NCBI RefSeq assembly: GCF_044761985.1
Contig: NZ_JBIWDK010000006.1
Span: 62,001-126,000 of the forward strand
DNA: 64,000 bases
Source of the DNA: Peribacillus sp044761985
GTDB lineage: Bacteria; Bacillota; Bacilli; Bacillales; DSM-1321
Reading direction: 5' to 3'
The notes below the pieces were generated by a model. That model saw only the letters and a program-made list of their open reading frames with translations, was not told where the DNA came from and made no database searches. How positions within the stretch are numbered: position 1 is the stretch's first letter; every line of letters starts with the position of its first letter. Position numbers and translations under genes: made by a program. Below, one piece after another: positions 52,649 to 61,768 of the stretch.

Positions 52649-53941
52649 TTATTTCTTCTTCGAGAACCGGGGAAAACCTATTAAAATGGCTATGATTCCT
52701 GAAATCCCGATTAAGACTGGATAGAACGAATAGGGTAGGATACTGATAGGAGAGATGTGTGCGACACCTGCAGCTAAAAGTAGTTGTGCTCCGTATGGCA
52801 ATAAGCCCTGAATGCTACAAGCGAAAACATCGAGCAAACTGGCAGATTTCCGTGGATCGATTTCATACTTTTCGGCAATGTTTTTTGCGAGTGGACCAGC
52901 AATGATGATGGATATGGTATTGTTTGCCGTTGAAAGATTCGTTAAAGCCACCAATCCCGCGATACTGAACTCTGCACTTTTTCTTGATTTGCTCTTTCTC
53001 GTCACGAGGTTCAGTAGGTAATCGATTCCGCCGTTATGTTTGATAACAGAAACCATGCCTGCAATCAAAATCGCTAGGAAGGAGATTTCATACATCCCAG
53101 CCATTCCATCCCCCATTTTTTGAATCACTTCCATTGCATGATAACTACCATCCGCTAAACCGATGATTCCGGCAAAGACGATGCCGATAGAGAGAACCAA
53201 GAATACATTGATCCCTGCCAATGCTGCCACTAGAACACAAAGGTAAGGTAGAATTTTGACCCAATTGTAGGCTTCTCCAGAAATTGTAGCTTGTTCACCC
53301 ATCGTCAGAAAACCAAGGATAAAACATGTGATTATTGCAGCAGGTAACACAATAAAAAAGTTCACTTTGAACTTATCTTTCATTTTCGTTCCCTGTGTGC
53401 GTACAGCTGCTATAGTCGTATCCGAAATGAAAGAAAGATTATCACCGAACATGGCACCACCAATGACCGCAGCCATGGAAAGGGCAACAGATATATCCGT
53501 TTGATCACTGATTCCTACTCCAATAGGTGCTAAAGCCACTATCGTTCCCATACTTGTCCCCATTGATAATGAGATAAAGCAGGCGATAATAAATAACCCC
53601 ACCATTAAAAGATTTTGCGGAACAATTGAAAGTGCTAGATTCACCGTAGACGCTACGGCCCCCATCCCATTTGCCACTTCCGAAAAAGCCCCAGCCAATA
53701 GGAATATGACAACCATCAACATGATGTTTGAATCCCCGGCACCTTTACAAAAGATTTCTACTTTCTGATCGAATGATTCCTTTCGATTCATTGCCAGTGC
53801 CGTAGCAGATGCAATGGCTATGGCAACAATCACTGGAAATGTGTAAAAATCTTTTGTAATAACACCTGAACCTATAAATAATATCAAAAAAACGATAAAC
53901 GGCGTTAAAGCCCATGGATTCCCTTTATTGTCTAAACTCAT
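52649..53941 (-). CDS. NhaC-family transporter, probable methionine transporter (MetT type)
   Basis: A 430-residue protein with about eleven helices and the NhaC/ArsB-NhaD-like fold. Marks are SLSMGTSMGTIVALAPIGVGIS near 125-150, GGAMFGDNLSFISDTTIAAVRTQG near 165-190 and ALTNLSTANNTISIIIAGPLAKNIA near 330-355. Family annotation would say Na+/H+ antiporter. A SAM-I riboswitch with its own terminator precedes it, and NhaC-family proteins under S-box control have been proposed as methionine transporters (MetT). AAAGAGGTG sits six bases before the ATG at 53941; a longer frame to 54016 lacks a site. Confidence 0.8.
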   Translation of the reverse strand: MSLDNKGNPWALTPFIVFLILFIGSGVITKDFYTFPVIVAIAIASATALAMNRKESFDQKVEIFCKGAGDSNIMLMVVIFLLAGAFSEVANGMGAVASTVNLALSIVPQNLLMVGLFIIACFISLSMGTSMGTIVALAPIGVGISDQTDISVALSMAAVIGGAMFGDNLSFISDTTIAAVRTQGTKMKDKFKVNFFIVLPAAIITCFILGFLTMGEQATISGEAYNWVKILPYLCVLVAALAGINVFLVLSIGIVFAGIIGLADGSYHAMEVIQKMGDGMAGMYEISFLAILIAGMVSVIKHNGGIDYLLNLVTRKSKSRKSAEFSIAGLVALTNLSTANNTISIIIAGPLAKNIAEKYEIDPRKSASLLDVFACSIQGLLPYGAQLLLAAGVAHISPISILPYSFYPVLIGISGIIAILIGFPRFSKKK

Positions 53942-54090
53942 GATGTACACCTCTTTAGTATTTTGCATGGTAATGGTAATGGATACTCTTTTTGGACTCT
54001 CTAAATTTTCCGGCATCCCTTCATTTTAATATGGTCTTGATTATAGAATAGTAACAAACCATCAAGAACAGATTCCTATCCTATGAGTAC

Positions 54091-54130
54091 AAAAAGACCT
54101 CTTCCGTTTTATTACAAGAAGAGGTCTTTT
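54091..54130 (-). terminator. Riboswitch-controlled terminator
   Basis: AAAAGACCTCTT and AAGAGGTCTTTT form a 12-bp stem followed by T residues on the minus strand. Its 5' arm contains CCTCTT, which can instead pair with the AAGAGG at the 3' end of the aptamer P1 helix, giving the usual terminator/antiterminator switch. Confidence 0.85.
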
Positions 54131-54144
54131 AATCTATAAACACT

Positions 54145-54250
54145 CCTCTTATCTTTCAGGTCAATCGCCTGCTGGATTTGGCACAGCACTCTAAATAAGT
54201 CTGCTGCCGAGACATCTTCGGGCCAGTCCCTCAGTCTCTCTTGATAAGAA
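54145..54250 (-). ncRNA. SAM-I (S-box) riboswitch
   Basis: On the minus strand the element begins CTTATCAAGAGAG, continues GAGGGACTGGCCCGAAGA, has the GTGCC-containing P3/P4 region, and ends CCTGAAAGATAAGAGGAG. CTTATC (54243-54248) pairs with GATAAG (54148-54153) to close P1. The GGGACTGGCCC kink-turn segment and CTGAAAGATAAG end are hallmarks of S-box leaders. It should repress the downstream transporter gene when S-adenosylmethionine is plentiful. Confidence 0.92.
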
Positions 54251-54399
54251 GTAAGAAATATTCATTTTTTCAAAGCAAATATAAGAGTACAGCATTTTAA
54301 GAGTTTTCGCAAGGTAAAGTATTAAAGATTTTTATAAACTGATGGAATGCATTAGTTTTTAGCTTTCGGGGCGAAAAGGTAGTTAGTGTGAAAGCACCT

Positions 54400-55593
54400 T
54401 TATTCTTCTACATTGATGGGTACCACTTTTCCATCTTCGACCGCTCCTACAACGACTTTTGCTGCGAATCCACCGTTTTCGTCAATCGATGGTATATTGT
54501 AAATTTTCTGTTCAGGTGCCGTATTTGTCAGCCCATCCTGCATATGGTCACGGATCGCATTCACATCATCGACTGTTCCCGCCGCTTTCATTGCCTCCAC
54601 AAAGGCATACATAGCAATGTAATTCAACCCCACTTCAGAACTAGCATCTTCCTTATAAATTTTTTTATATTTATCAATGAATGCCGGTATTGCTTCTTCC
54701 TTGGAATCGATTAGCGGAAGAACACCGATCGAACCTTCCAATGTTTCGTACGAGCCCGCTATTGGTTTCATTTGATCCAGTTTCGCCTGGTCCATGATAA
54801 TGAAACCGCCTTTAAAGCCTAGTTCCCTTGCTTGTTTTGCAACCTTGGCCGTAGGCTCTGACGCCCCCCCGATGAAAAGGACATCAGGCTTTTCTTTTAG
54901 GGCATTTGTAACAGTCGTGAAGAAATCCGTTTCTTTAGAAAAATCAATGGAGGCATTATACACGACTTCACCACCCTGTTTTTCCCAATGAGGAAGTAGG
55001 TTTTCCGCCCAGTCCTTCCCGTACTGGGAAGATGGTGGCAATGCCGCAATTTTCTTTCCGAAGTTTTCCATTGCATACGTAGAAAACGGTTCAATATACC
55101 CTTCATAATTTGGCGGGATCCTCACCGTTAATGAATTACCGCTTTCCGTGATGGCTGGTTCACTCGAATAGCCACCGATGATGAATTTCTCTTTTTCGTT
55201 AAAAACCTGAAGGGCGAGTATCCCTCCACTATGAGGAGTGAAAATAATCGGAGTTTTGTATTCCTGAATTAAACGTTTAGCATTTGAACCCGTTTCATTC
55301 GGTAAGTACTTATCATCCAACGAAACCAGGTTGAGCGTATATTTTTCCCCTTCCACTTCAAACCCACCAGCATCATTGATTTCATTTACTGCCATCTCCA
55401 CACCATTTAACGTTCGTTTTCCATATAAGGCTGCTGCTCCACTCAAAGGACCGCTAAAACCGATATTGACGACATTCTTCCCTTTACTGGCCTTTCCTCC
55501 CCCACTTGAGGCAGGGCTGTCTCCTTTGTTACAGCCGGCTAGTGCCGTTAGGACGAGTAATAGCATGACAAAGAATACACTCAATTTTTTCAT
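54400..55593 (-). CDS. Branched-chain-type ABC transporter substrate-binding lipoprotein
   Basis: A 397-residue lipoprotein with a signal peptide and lipobox (LTALAGC, Cys21). The periplasmic-binding fold of the Leu/Ile/Val class is shown by NIGFSGPLSGAAALYGKRTLNGVEMAVNEINDAGG (near 42-76) and LVSLDDKYLPNETGSNAKRLI. It is the last gene of livH-M-G-F. Given the beta-oxidation genes nearby, the ligand may be a carboxylic or acyl compound and not leucine itself. Confidence 0.88.
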   Translation of the reverse strand: MKKLSVFFVMLLLVLTALAGCNKGDSPASSGGGKASKGKNVVNIGFSGPLSGAAALYGKRTLNGVEMAVNEINDAGGFEVEGEKYTLNLVSLDDKYLPNETGSNAKRLIQEYKTPIIFTPHSGGILALQVFNEKEKFIIGGYSSEPAITESGNSLTVRIPPNYEGYIEPFSTYAMENFGKKIAALPPSSQYGKDWAENLLPHWEKQGGEVVYNASIDFSKETDFFTTVTNALKEKPDVLFIGGASEPTAKVAKQARELGFKGGFIIMDQAKLDQMKPIAGSYETLEGSIGVLPLIDSKEEAIPAFIDKYKKIYKEDASSEVGLNYIAMYAFVEAMKAAGTVDDVNAIRDHMQDGLTNTAPEQKIYNIPSIDENGGFAAKVVVGAVEDGKVVPINVEE

Positions 55594-55620
55594 GAAAATC
55601 CCCCATTCATTTTTAAACTC

Positions 55621-56334
55621 TTATGCTCCGATATAAGCTTTCCGTACTTCATCATTAGCCAATAATTCTTTTGCAGTCCCTTCGACGACAATTTCCCCAT
55701 TTTCAAAAACATATCCCTTATCTGCAATGCTAAGAGCCGCATTCGCATTCTGTTCGGCTAGTAGAACGGTTATGCCTTCCCGGTTTATTTCTTCAATGAC
55801 TTGGAACATCTGTTCAACGATCAAAGGAGCGAGGCCCACGGAAGGTTCATCTAGCATCAAAAGCTTTGGCTTAGACATCAAGGCCCTGCCAATGGCTAGC
55901 ATCTGTTGCTGTCCACCACTCAAGCTGCCGGCTTCATCATGGAGTTTTTCTTTTAAAATAGGAAATAAATGATAGACATTTTCCAATGAGGCCTTGATTT
56001 CCATCTTTTTTTTTCGATGTACGTAAGCTCCCATCTTCAAGTTTTCCTGGACAGTCATCTGAGGAAACAGTTTCCGCCCTTCTGCACATTGCACGATTCC
56101 AGCTTGGACATTCTTATCCGGATCCCTACCTCCGATAGCCAGTTCCTCAAAATGAATTTCACCCTGAGCCAGCTTGCTTATGCCGCTGATAGAACGGAAT
56201 GTCGTGCTTTTCCCTGCTCCATTCGCTCCCAGTAGAACGACAATTTCCCCTTTTTTCACTTCAATATTCACATGCTTGATCGCAGAGAAGCTCCCATAAC
56301 ATACAGTAACATCAGTTAACTTAAGCACTAGCAC
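55621..56334 (-). CDS. livF: ABC transporter ATP-binding protein LivF
   Basis: A 237-residue ATPase. Walker A GANGAGKST is near 36, the signature LSGGQQQML near 138, and Walker B LLMLDEPSVGLAP near 158. LivF-type features include EQNANAALSIADKGYVFENG. It overlaps the livG stop by 14 bases, indicating translational coupling. Confidence 0.9.
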   Translation of the reverse strand: MLVLKLTDVTVCYGSFSAIKHVNIEVKKGEIVVLLGANGAGKSTTFRSISGISKLAQGEIHFEELAIGGRDPDKNVQAGIVQCAEGRKLFPQMTVQENLKMGAYVHRKKKMEIKASLENVYHLFPILKEKLHDEAGSLSGGQQQMLAIGRALMSKPKLLMLDEPSVGLAPLIVEQMFQVIEEINREGITVLLAEQNANAALSIADKGYVFENGEIVVEGTAKELLANDEVRKAYIGA

Positions 56335-57085
56335 TACCTCCTAAATAGGCTTTAATAACCGCCTCATTCGCCCTGATTTCTTTTGGAGTGCCTTCAGCAA
56401 TCTTTTCCCCGTAGTTCAGGACCATGATATGGTCAGCTAAGTTCATGATCATATGCATCTTGTGCTCGATCAAGCAAATCGTGAAGCCCGACTGATTCAA
56501 CTCCTTGATCAGTTCTGTAAGCCCTTCTGTTTCATCAGGGTTTATGCCGGCGGCCGGTTCATCAAGAAAGATGATTTCCGGATCCGTCGCAAGGGCAAGG
56601 GCAATCGCAGTCCGCTTCTTTTCCTCTTGAGAAATACTCGAGACCATCTTATTTGCCGAATCCATTAAGCCGACAATTTTCAATACTTCCATCGCTTTAT
56701 CACGACAGGCCTTTTCCTCCCGTTTTAACCTCTTCGTCCTTAGGATAGCATCTACCAAATTCGATTTAGTTCGAAGCCTATGCCCTACAATCACGTTATC
56801 CAAGATGGTGGATTGCTCAAAAAGACTAGTCGTCTGGAACGTTCTTGCTATGCCAAGCCCCGCTATTTCATTGGCAGGAAGCTTCGTGATGTCTTTCCCT
56901 TTGAAGAGGACTGCTCCAGAACTTGGACGATGGAAGCCGCTGATCAAGTTGAAAAACGTAGACTTCCCGGCTCCATTAGGCCCGATAATCGCATTGATCT
57001 TTCCTTTTTCAATGGTGAAATCCACATTTTTTACAGCTGCCAATCCCCCGAAACTCTTTGTTAAATTCTTCGTTTCGATAAACAT
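56321..57085 (-). CDS. livG: ABC transporter ATP-binding protein LivG
   Basis: A 254-residue ATPase. Walker A GPNGAGKST is near 37, the LivG-specific GIARTFQTTSLFEQSTILDNVIVG follows, the signature is degenerate (SISQEEKKRTAIA where LSxGQ is usual), and Walker B IIFLDEPAAGINPDE is intact. The altered signature motif is unusual. GGAGGAGG favours the ATG at 57085 over one two codons upstream. It abuts livM. Confidence 0.88.
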   Translation of the reverse strand: MFIETKNLTKSFGGLAAVKNVDFTIEKGKINAIIGPNGAGKSTFFNLISGFHRPSSGAVLFKGKDITKLPANEIAGLGIARTFQTTSLFEQSTILDNVIVGHRLRTKSNLVDAILRTKRLKREEKACRDKAMEVLKIVGLMDSANKMVSSISQEEKKRTAIALALATDPEIIFLDEPAAGINPDETEGLTELIKELNQSGFTICLIEHKMHMIMNLADHIMVLNYGEKIAEGTPKEIRANEAVIKAYLGGSASA

Positions 57086-57087
57086 CT

Positions 57088-58083
57088 TCATCCCTCCTCC
57101 GCATTAACCGGAACGTCCTTACTCATAATCAGTTGTTTCTTATCTCTTCGTTTAATTTTCCAATCAAAGAATGCACCCGAAATACCGCGTGGATAGAAAA
57201 TTATGATCAACGTAAGTAAAGGTCCAAAGATCAACATTCGATACTCTTGGAGAAATTGTAGATTCTGGGATAGTATGACGAGAAGCAAAGTTCCAACCAA
57301 AGGTCCCGATAGAGTTCCTATTCCGCCGACCAGTAGATACATCAACAAGTCGAACATTATGGCCGTAGACCCGATATCCGGTCCGATAAACCGCACGAAT
57401 GAAGCATATAAGGCACCTGCCAAGCCTGCAAAAAATGTAGAAAGAACAAATGCGGTCAACTTATTCTTCATCGTGGATATGCCTATCGTTTGGGCAAGTT
57501 CCTCACTATTCCTGATGGCCATATAGGTTCTCCCTGTCAACGAATGAACAATACGATACATGACCAAAATGACGCCAAGTAGGAAAATGAGCACCAAATA
57601 ATATTGTGAAGCGGCCGTCTCGAAAGTGATGGGTCCGATATTTCCAGGGGCCGGAATCCCAATCAAGCCTCTAACTCCTTCTGTAAGACCTTCCCATTTA
57701 TCGATGACCAGGTAGATGATATATCCGACGCATAAAGTATAAATTGCGAAAAAGTGTTCTTTTGTTCTCAATGCTATTAAGCCGACCAAAAAACCAAGCG
57801 CCCCGGAAATTAGGCAAGACAAGACCAGTGCCAACCAAAAGTTCATTCCCGCTTTTACCGTCAATAACCCCAATGAGTACGCCCCAATGGCAAAGTATCC
57901 AGCATGGGCAAGCGAAAGATAGCCCGTATAGCCCGCTAACAGATTAATTCCATATACCGCGATTGCCCAGATGAAAGACAACGTTAACATATGAACGTAA
58001 TAGTCATTCTGCGCGATGATTGGAAATAAAAAGGCCAGGATGATCAAAATTAAGATGACATTTCGTTTTGATAAGATATTCAA
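57088..58083 (-). CDS. livM: ABC transporter permease LivM
   Basis: A 331-residue permease with about nine or ten helices. NLLAGYTGYLSLAHAGYFAIGAYSLGLL near 47-75 and a C-terminal YLLVGGIGTLSGPLVGTLLLV near 248-270 are typical of LivM. It pairs with LivH to form the channel. Confidence 0.9.
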   Translation of the reverse strand: MNILSKRNVILILIILAFLFPIIAQNDYYVHMLTLSFIWAIAVYGINLLAGYTGYLSLAHAGYFAIGAYSLGLLTVKAGMNFWLALVLSCLISGALGFLVGLIALRTKEHFFAIYTLCVGYIIYLVIDKWEGLTEGVRGLIGIPAPGNIGPITFETAASQYYLVLIFLLGVILVMYRIVHSLTGRTYMAIRNSEELAQTIGISTMKNKLTAFVLSTFFAGLAGALYASFVRFIGPDIGSTAIMFDLLMYLLVGGIGTLSGPLVGTLLLVILSQNLQFLQEYRMLIFGPLLTLIIIFYPRGISGAFFDWKIKRRDKKQLIMSKDVPVNAEEG

Positions 58084-58084
58084 A

Positions 58085-58948
58085 CTACCTCTCCCCCTTT
58101 GCGAAAAGACCCGTCGGTTTGACCGTTAAGATGACTACTAAAAGGAAGAAGGCTATGATATCCTTATAATCATTGGATATATAGGTTGCGCCAAGGCTTT
58201 CACTGAATCCAAGAATATATCCACCAACGATTGCACCTGGAACGCTTCCCATCCCTCCTAGGATGATAATCACGAAAGCCTTTAATATCACTAAATGACC
58301 CATGCCTGGAAAAACTAGATTGATGGGAGATGCAAGGGAGGAAGCAATGGCGGCTAGCCCCCCAGAAATCATGAAGGTCAGCATGGCAACTTTATTGATG
58401 TTAATCCCGACTAGCGAAGCCCCTTCACGACTTTGGGACATCGCGATGATCGTGGAACCTGTATACGTCTTCTTTAAGAACAGATAGAGAACCGACATGA
58501 CCACGATTGCCGCCACAATAATCAACAAACGTTGCATCGTGAACGTCAAGCCCATGATATTGACTACTTGTCCATAAGGAGATTGCATGGTTTGAAAATC
58601 AGCTCCCCAGACAAATTGTGCAAAGGCTTCAAGAAAAAGTAAAATTCCAATGGCTGCAATTTTATCATGCAACGGTGGAGCATCCCTTAACAAACGGAAT
58701 ACGAATCGTTCCAATAAAACCCCAAGAAGGCCCACGACAATGACGGACACGAACATAGCAATCCAGTAATTCAGCCCAGATAACGTCATCATCGACAACG
58801 TGACATACCCTCCTATCATATAGAGAGCACCATGGGCAAAGTTAGGGATATGAAGAATCCCATATACCAATGTCAACCCAAGGGCAACTAGGCTATATAC
58901 GCTTCCGATTGTTAAACCATTAAACAATTGCTGAATTAAAATCTCCAT
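58085..58948 (-). CDS. livH: ABC transporter permease LivH
   Basis: A 287-residue permease. NGLTIGSVYSLVALGLTLVYGILHIPNFAHGALYMIGGYV at residues 10-48 and VIIILGGMGSVPGAIVGGYILG near 225-248 are family signatures. It is the first gene of the liv operon, one base from livM. The leader upstream is 350 bases long and contains the cre box; the sigma-54 promoter and activator repeats lie at its far end. Confidence 0.92.
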   Translation of the reverse strand: MEILIQQLFNGLTIGSVYSLVALGLTLVYGILHIPNFAHGALYMIGGYVTLSMMTLSGLNYWIAMFVSVIVVGLLGVLLERFVFRLLRDAPPLHDKIAAIGILLFLEAFAQFVWGADFQTMQSPYGQVVNIMGLTFTMQRLLIIVAAIVVMSVLYLFLKKTYTGSTIIAMSQSREGASLVGININKVAMLTFMISGGLAAIASSLASPINLVFPGMGHLVILKAFVIIILGGMGSVPGAIVGGYILGFSESLGATYISNDYKDIIAFFLLVVILTVKPTGLFAKGER

Positions 58949-59065
58949 TTCCTTCCTCCCTTATCCCAATGAATGTTCGTAGGTAATGCTTTACTTGAAT
59001 ACAACATCCCTAACCATAAGGAACTCTTCTCCATGACCCTATCGAATTGTTAATGCCAACCTTTT

Positions 59066-59081
59066 TTGTTAGCGCTTTCAT
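59066..59081. promoter_or_regulatory. Catabolite-responsive element (cre) in the liv leader
   Basis: TTGTTAGCGCTTTCAT matches the cre consensus WTGNNARCGNWWWCAW at all 16 positions. It lies downstream of the sigma-54 promoter and about 120 bases before livH, so CcpA could block elongation or act by looping. Confidence 0.75.
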
Positions 59082-59311
59082 TATTTCATCGCGTAATCCA
59101 TCGAAAGGCTACCCGCTTCTTCTGTAACCTCGTTTCGACCCATTTTTCCGTAATCTTTATCTACTTTTTTAGTTGTCTGCATCCCATTTTATGATTTCAT
59201 GAATACTATCTTCATATCTGTCAACTGAATAACGCTGTGCAATCGTCGGAAACGTTCCACAGTCACCTCACATTCCCCATAAATCATTTGTAAAGCATTT
59301 CCTTAATAACA

Positions 59312-59328
59312 ATGCAAGTACTATGCCA
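59312..59328 (-). promoter_or_regulatory. Sigma-54 (-24/-12) promoter of the liv operon
   Basis: On the minus strand TGGCATAGTACTTGCAT matches TGGCAC-N5-TTGCW at every consensus position except one, with the exact GG-N10-GC spacing. The start site would be near 59300, about 350 bases before livH. Confidence 0.8.
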
Positions 59329-59370
59329 TCTTGAAAAAGCCATACTAAGTCACTTTACGAAATAAGAATG

Positions 59371-59450
59371 ATTCACTTTTGATTCAAATAATTGAATTCA
59401 TATGGCATAACCATCATTCACTTTTGACTGAACGAACCACTTTTGAATTA
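59371..59450. promoter_or_regulatory. Probable upstream activator sites (three repeats)
   Basis: CACTTTTGA occurs at 59374-59382, 59419-59427 and 59438-59446; the first two are extended to ATTCACTTTTGA. They lie 45-135 bases upstream of the sigma-54 promoter, the usual place for binding of a sigma-54 activator. Confidence 0.6.
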
Positions 59451-59549
59451 GAATGGATTGTCTTTCAGATTCATAGATATATTATTATCCAGATGACTAC
59501 TAGGGAAGAAATGAAAAGGGGTATTCCCCTTACGGAAATCCCCCTTTGC

Positions 59550-61256
59550 TTACCTATTCTTTTCACTGACTCTCAATCCATATTTTTTTAGTTTCCTGAC
59601 AATCGTAGCCTGGCTTGAATCAAGAGCTTCAGCAATTTCATATGTGGTCTGATAAGTTTGCGCTGCTTTTGTCAATATTTCTTTTTCAGCTCCCTCCACC
59701 GCTTCCTTTAGAGACTGAGAATCACGAGAGTTGGTTTGGCTCATGTTTTCTTGCTGATATTCTACAGGCAAGTCGCTTACCGAGATGACGGAACCATTCG
59801 TTAACACGACCAGTCTTTCCACTATATTAATCAGTTCTCGGACATTTCCCGGCCAATCATAATGAAAAAAATAATCTTTTAACGCTGAATCTAACTTTTT
59901 GGTCAATTTATATTGGTTGTTGGCCTTGGTTAAAAATAAATCAGACAATGCGAGGATATCTTCTCTTCTTTCCCTAAGAGGTGGAATCACAATGGGGATG
60001 ACATTCAGGCGATAATATAAATCTTCGCGAAATTCTCCCGCTTTGACCATATCCAATAGATTTCGATTTGTGGCCGCGATAATACGAACATCGATTTTCT
60101 TCGGTTTCGTTCCTCCGATTCTTTGTATTTCCCTTTCCTGAAGAACACGAAGTAATTTTACCTGAAGCTGAAGTGGGAGTTCACCGACTTCATCCAAAAA
60201 TAATATTCCGTTATCAGCTATTTCGAACATCCCCGGTTTCCCCTTGTGATTAGCCCCGGTAAACGCTCCCCCCTCATAGCCAAACAGTTCAGACTCCAAT
60301 AAATCGGCAGGAATCGCCCCACAGTTTATTTTAACGAAATCCCCTTTTTTTGAACGGATGCTCCCGTTAAAGATATTGCGGGCCAATACGTCCTTTCCCA
60401 CACCCGTTTCCCCTAATATAAGGACTGTCGCGTCAATGTCTGAAATCCTTTCAGCAATTTCGTAAATCTTCCTTATCTTTTCACTAACAAAAACGACTCC
60501 ATCTTGATTTGTAATCTTTCTTAGCTTTTCGATTTCCTGCTTATACTGATTGTTCAATTCATTCACTTTCGTCAATTCATGCATCAGTTCATTCAAATCG
60601 GATAAATCACGTATATTCGTAACGATCTGTTCAATCTCCCCTTCACCATTAAACACCGGGCTTCCCGTGATCAGCGTCTCTTTTCCGGCGAAGTTATCCT
60701 GTACGACTGATACAGTCCTCCTCTGCTTTACCACTTTATGTGTAACCGAGGCATTCAGTATTCCACGCTTAATCAACTGATTTACTGATTTGCCGATATA
60801 ATACTCTTTAGGAATCCCCGTAATTCTCTCAATAGCCGGGTTTGTATATATTGTCACTCCATCAGGATCGGTGATATAAATGCCATCATAGGAATTCTCA
60901 ATGATGGCATCCAATGCGCGGTTCATTTTTTTGGTTTCCCCGAATTCTTCCATTACATCATCGACATATGAAGTTTGACCCCCTACATATAAATGCTCGC
61001 CTTTTTCCAATTGCATCACTGAGATAAATACATATCGATTGGTGCCATGGTATGCTGTTGCCAGCCTATTATTATCAAAAAATATCCATCTATCAAATAA
61101 ATCTGAAAGGGTATTTCTATTCTGCATCTGTTCCTTAAAATATTGGCTCCATTCTTTAATCTTGCCTTCATCATCAAGGATAATGGCAGGAAATGGCCAT
61201 TCTTTGATCCATTTGATCTGGGAATCCTGTTTCAGTTGATTCAATACATTCACCAC
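59550..61256 (-). CDS. Sigma-54-dependent transcriptional activator (PAS-AAA-Fis)
   Basis: A 568-residue activator. A PAS domain covers about residues 110-220 (DALIENSYDGIYITDPDGVTIYTN-like), a short coiled coil follows near 225-245, then the AAA+ domain has Walker A GETGVGKD near 285, an intact GAFTGA loop near 330 and ELPLQLQVKLLRVLQE. A Fis-type helix-turn-helix (YQTTYEIAEALDSSQATIVRKLKKYGL) ends the protein. It should activate the liv promoter and perhaps the beta-oxidation genes upon sensing a ligand through PAS. The start may be GTG 61256 or TTG 61244; neither has a perfect site. Confidence 0.88.
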   Translation of the reverse strand: MVNVLNQLKQDSQIKWIKEWPFPAIILDDEGKIKEWSQYFKEQMQNRNTLSDLFDRWIFFDNNRLATAYHGTNRYVFISVMQLEKGEHLYVGGQTSYVDDVMEEFGETKKMNRALDAIIENSYDGIYITDPDGVTIYTNPAIERITGIPKEYYIGKSVNQLIKRGILNASVTHKVVKQRRTVSVVQDNFAGKETLITGSPVFNGEGEIEQIVTNIRDLSDLNELMHELTKVNELNNQYKQEIEKLRKITNQDGVVFVSEKIRKIYEIAERISDIDATVLILGETGVGKDVLARNIFNGSIRSKKGDFVKINCGAIPADLLESELFGYEGGAFTGANHKGKPGMFEIADNGILFLDEVGELPLQLQVKLLRVLQEREIQRIGGTKPKKIDVRIIAATNRNLLDMVKAGEFREDLYYRLNVIPIVIPPLRERREDILALSDLFLTKANNQYKLTKKLDSALKDYFFHYDWPGNVRELINIVERLVVLTNGSVISVSDLPVEYQQENMSQTNSRDSQSLKEAVEGAEKEILTKAAQTYQTTYEIAEALDSSQATIVRKLKKYGLRVSEKNR

Positions 61257-61325
61257 CGCAAAAGAATTCTTTCTAATTCAATTCTCGATATCTTTCGAAT
61301 CCCCTTTAATAATGTCGAAATTCCA

Positions 61326-61358
61326 ATAAAAAATAGTGATGAAATAACTTCATCACTA
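61326..61358 (-). terminator. Terminator of the beta-oxidation operon
   Basis: TAGTGATGAA and TTCATCACTA form a perfect stem with a five-base loop, followed by six T on the minus strand. It separates the MaoC genes from the sigma-54 activator gene, so that gene has its own promoter. Confidence 0.85.
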
Positions 61359-61366
61359 CCTATCAT

Positions 61367-61768
61367 TCAATATACTTTGAATATGACCTCCCCACTGATT
61401 GTTTCCTTGCCTACTTGATTGACGGCAACTACAACAAAATGGTACGTATCTTCCTTTTTCTCTTTTAAATAGGCTTGAAGCGTGATGACATCATCTAGAA
61501 AAACCATACTCTTGAATCGTATTTTATACTCTTCAATAAATCCGATGTCATAAGAATCACTGAATAACTTTGCAAGGTTTCCCATCGTCCACATTCCATG
61601 GGCAATGATTCCAGGTAGACCGGCCTTTTTAGCTTCTTCATCAATGGTATGAATGGGATTGAAGTCACCGGAAGCACCAGCGTATTTAATGAGATCTAGG
61701 CGTGAAACAGGATCCAACTTTATCGATTGTACAGAATCTCCAGGATTCAATTCTTTTAACAAACTCAT
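61367..61768 (-). CDS. MaoC-like (R)-enoyl-CoA hydratase subunit
   Basis: A 133-residue hot-dog-fold protein. The hydratase-2 motif is intact: ASGDFNPIHTIDEEAKKAGLPGIIAHGMWTMG (catalytic Asp and His, near 32-62). It overlaps the preceding gene by four bases (ATGA-type), so the two are translationally coupled and probably form a heterodimer. It hydrates trans-2-enoyl-CoA. Confidence 0.85.
   Translation of the reverse strand: MSLLKELNPGDSVQSIKLDPVSRLDLIKYAGASGDFNPIHTIDEEAKKAGLPGIIAHGMWTMGNLAKLFSDSYDIGFIEEYKIRFKSMVFLDDVITLQAYLKEKKEDTYHFVVVAVNQVGKETISGEVIFKVY

Larger units (their letters stand above)
58949..59549. other. Regulatory region of the liv operon
   Basis: This 600-base space has no gene. 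It holds, on the minus strand from distal to proximal, three CACTTTTGA repeats, a sigma-54 promoter and a cre box (each listed). The remaining leader shows no riboswitch I recognise. Confidence 0.6.
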
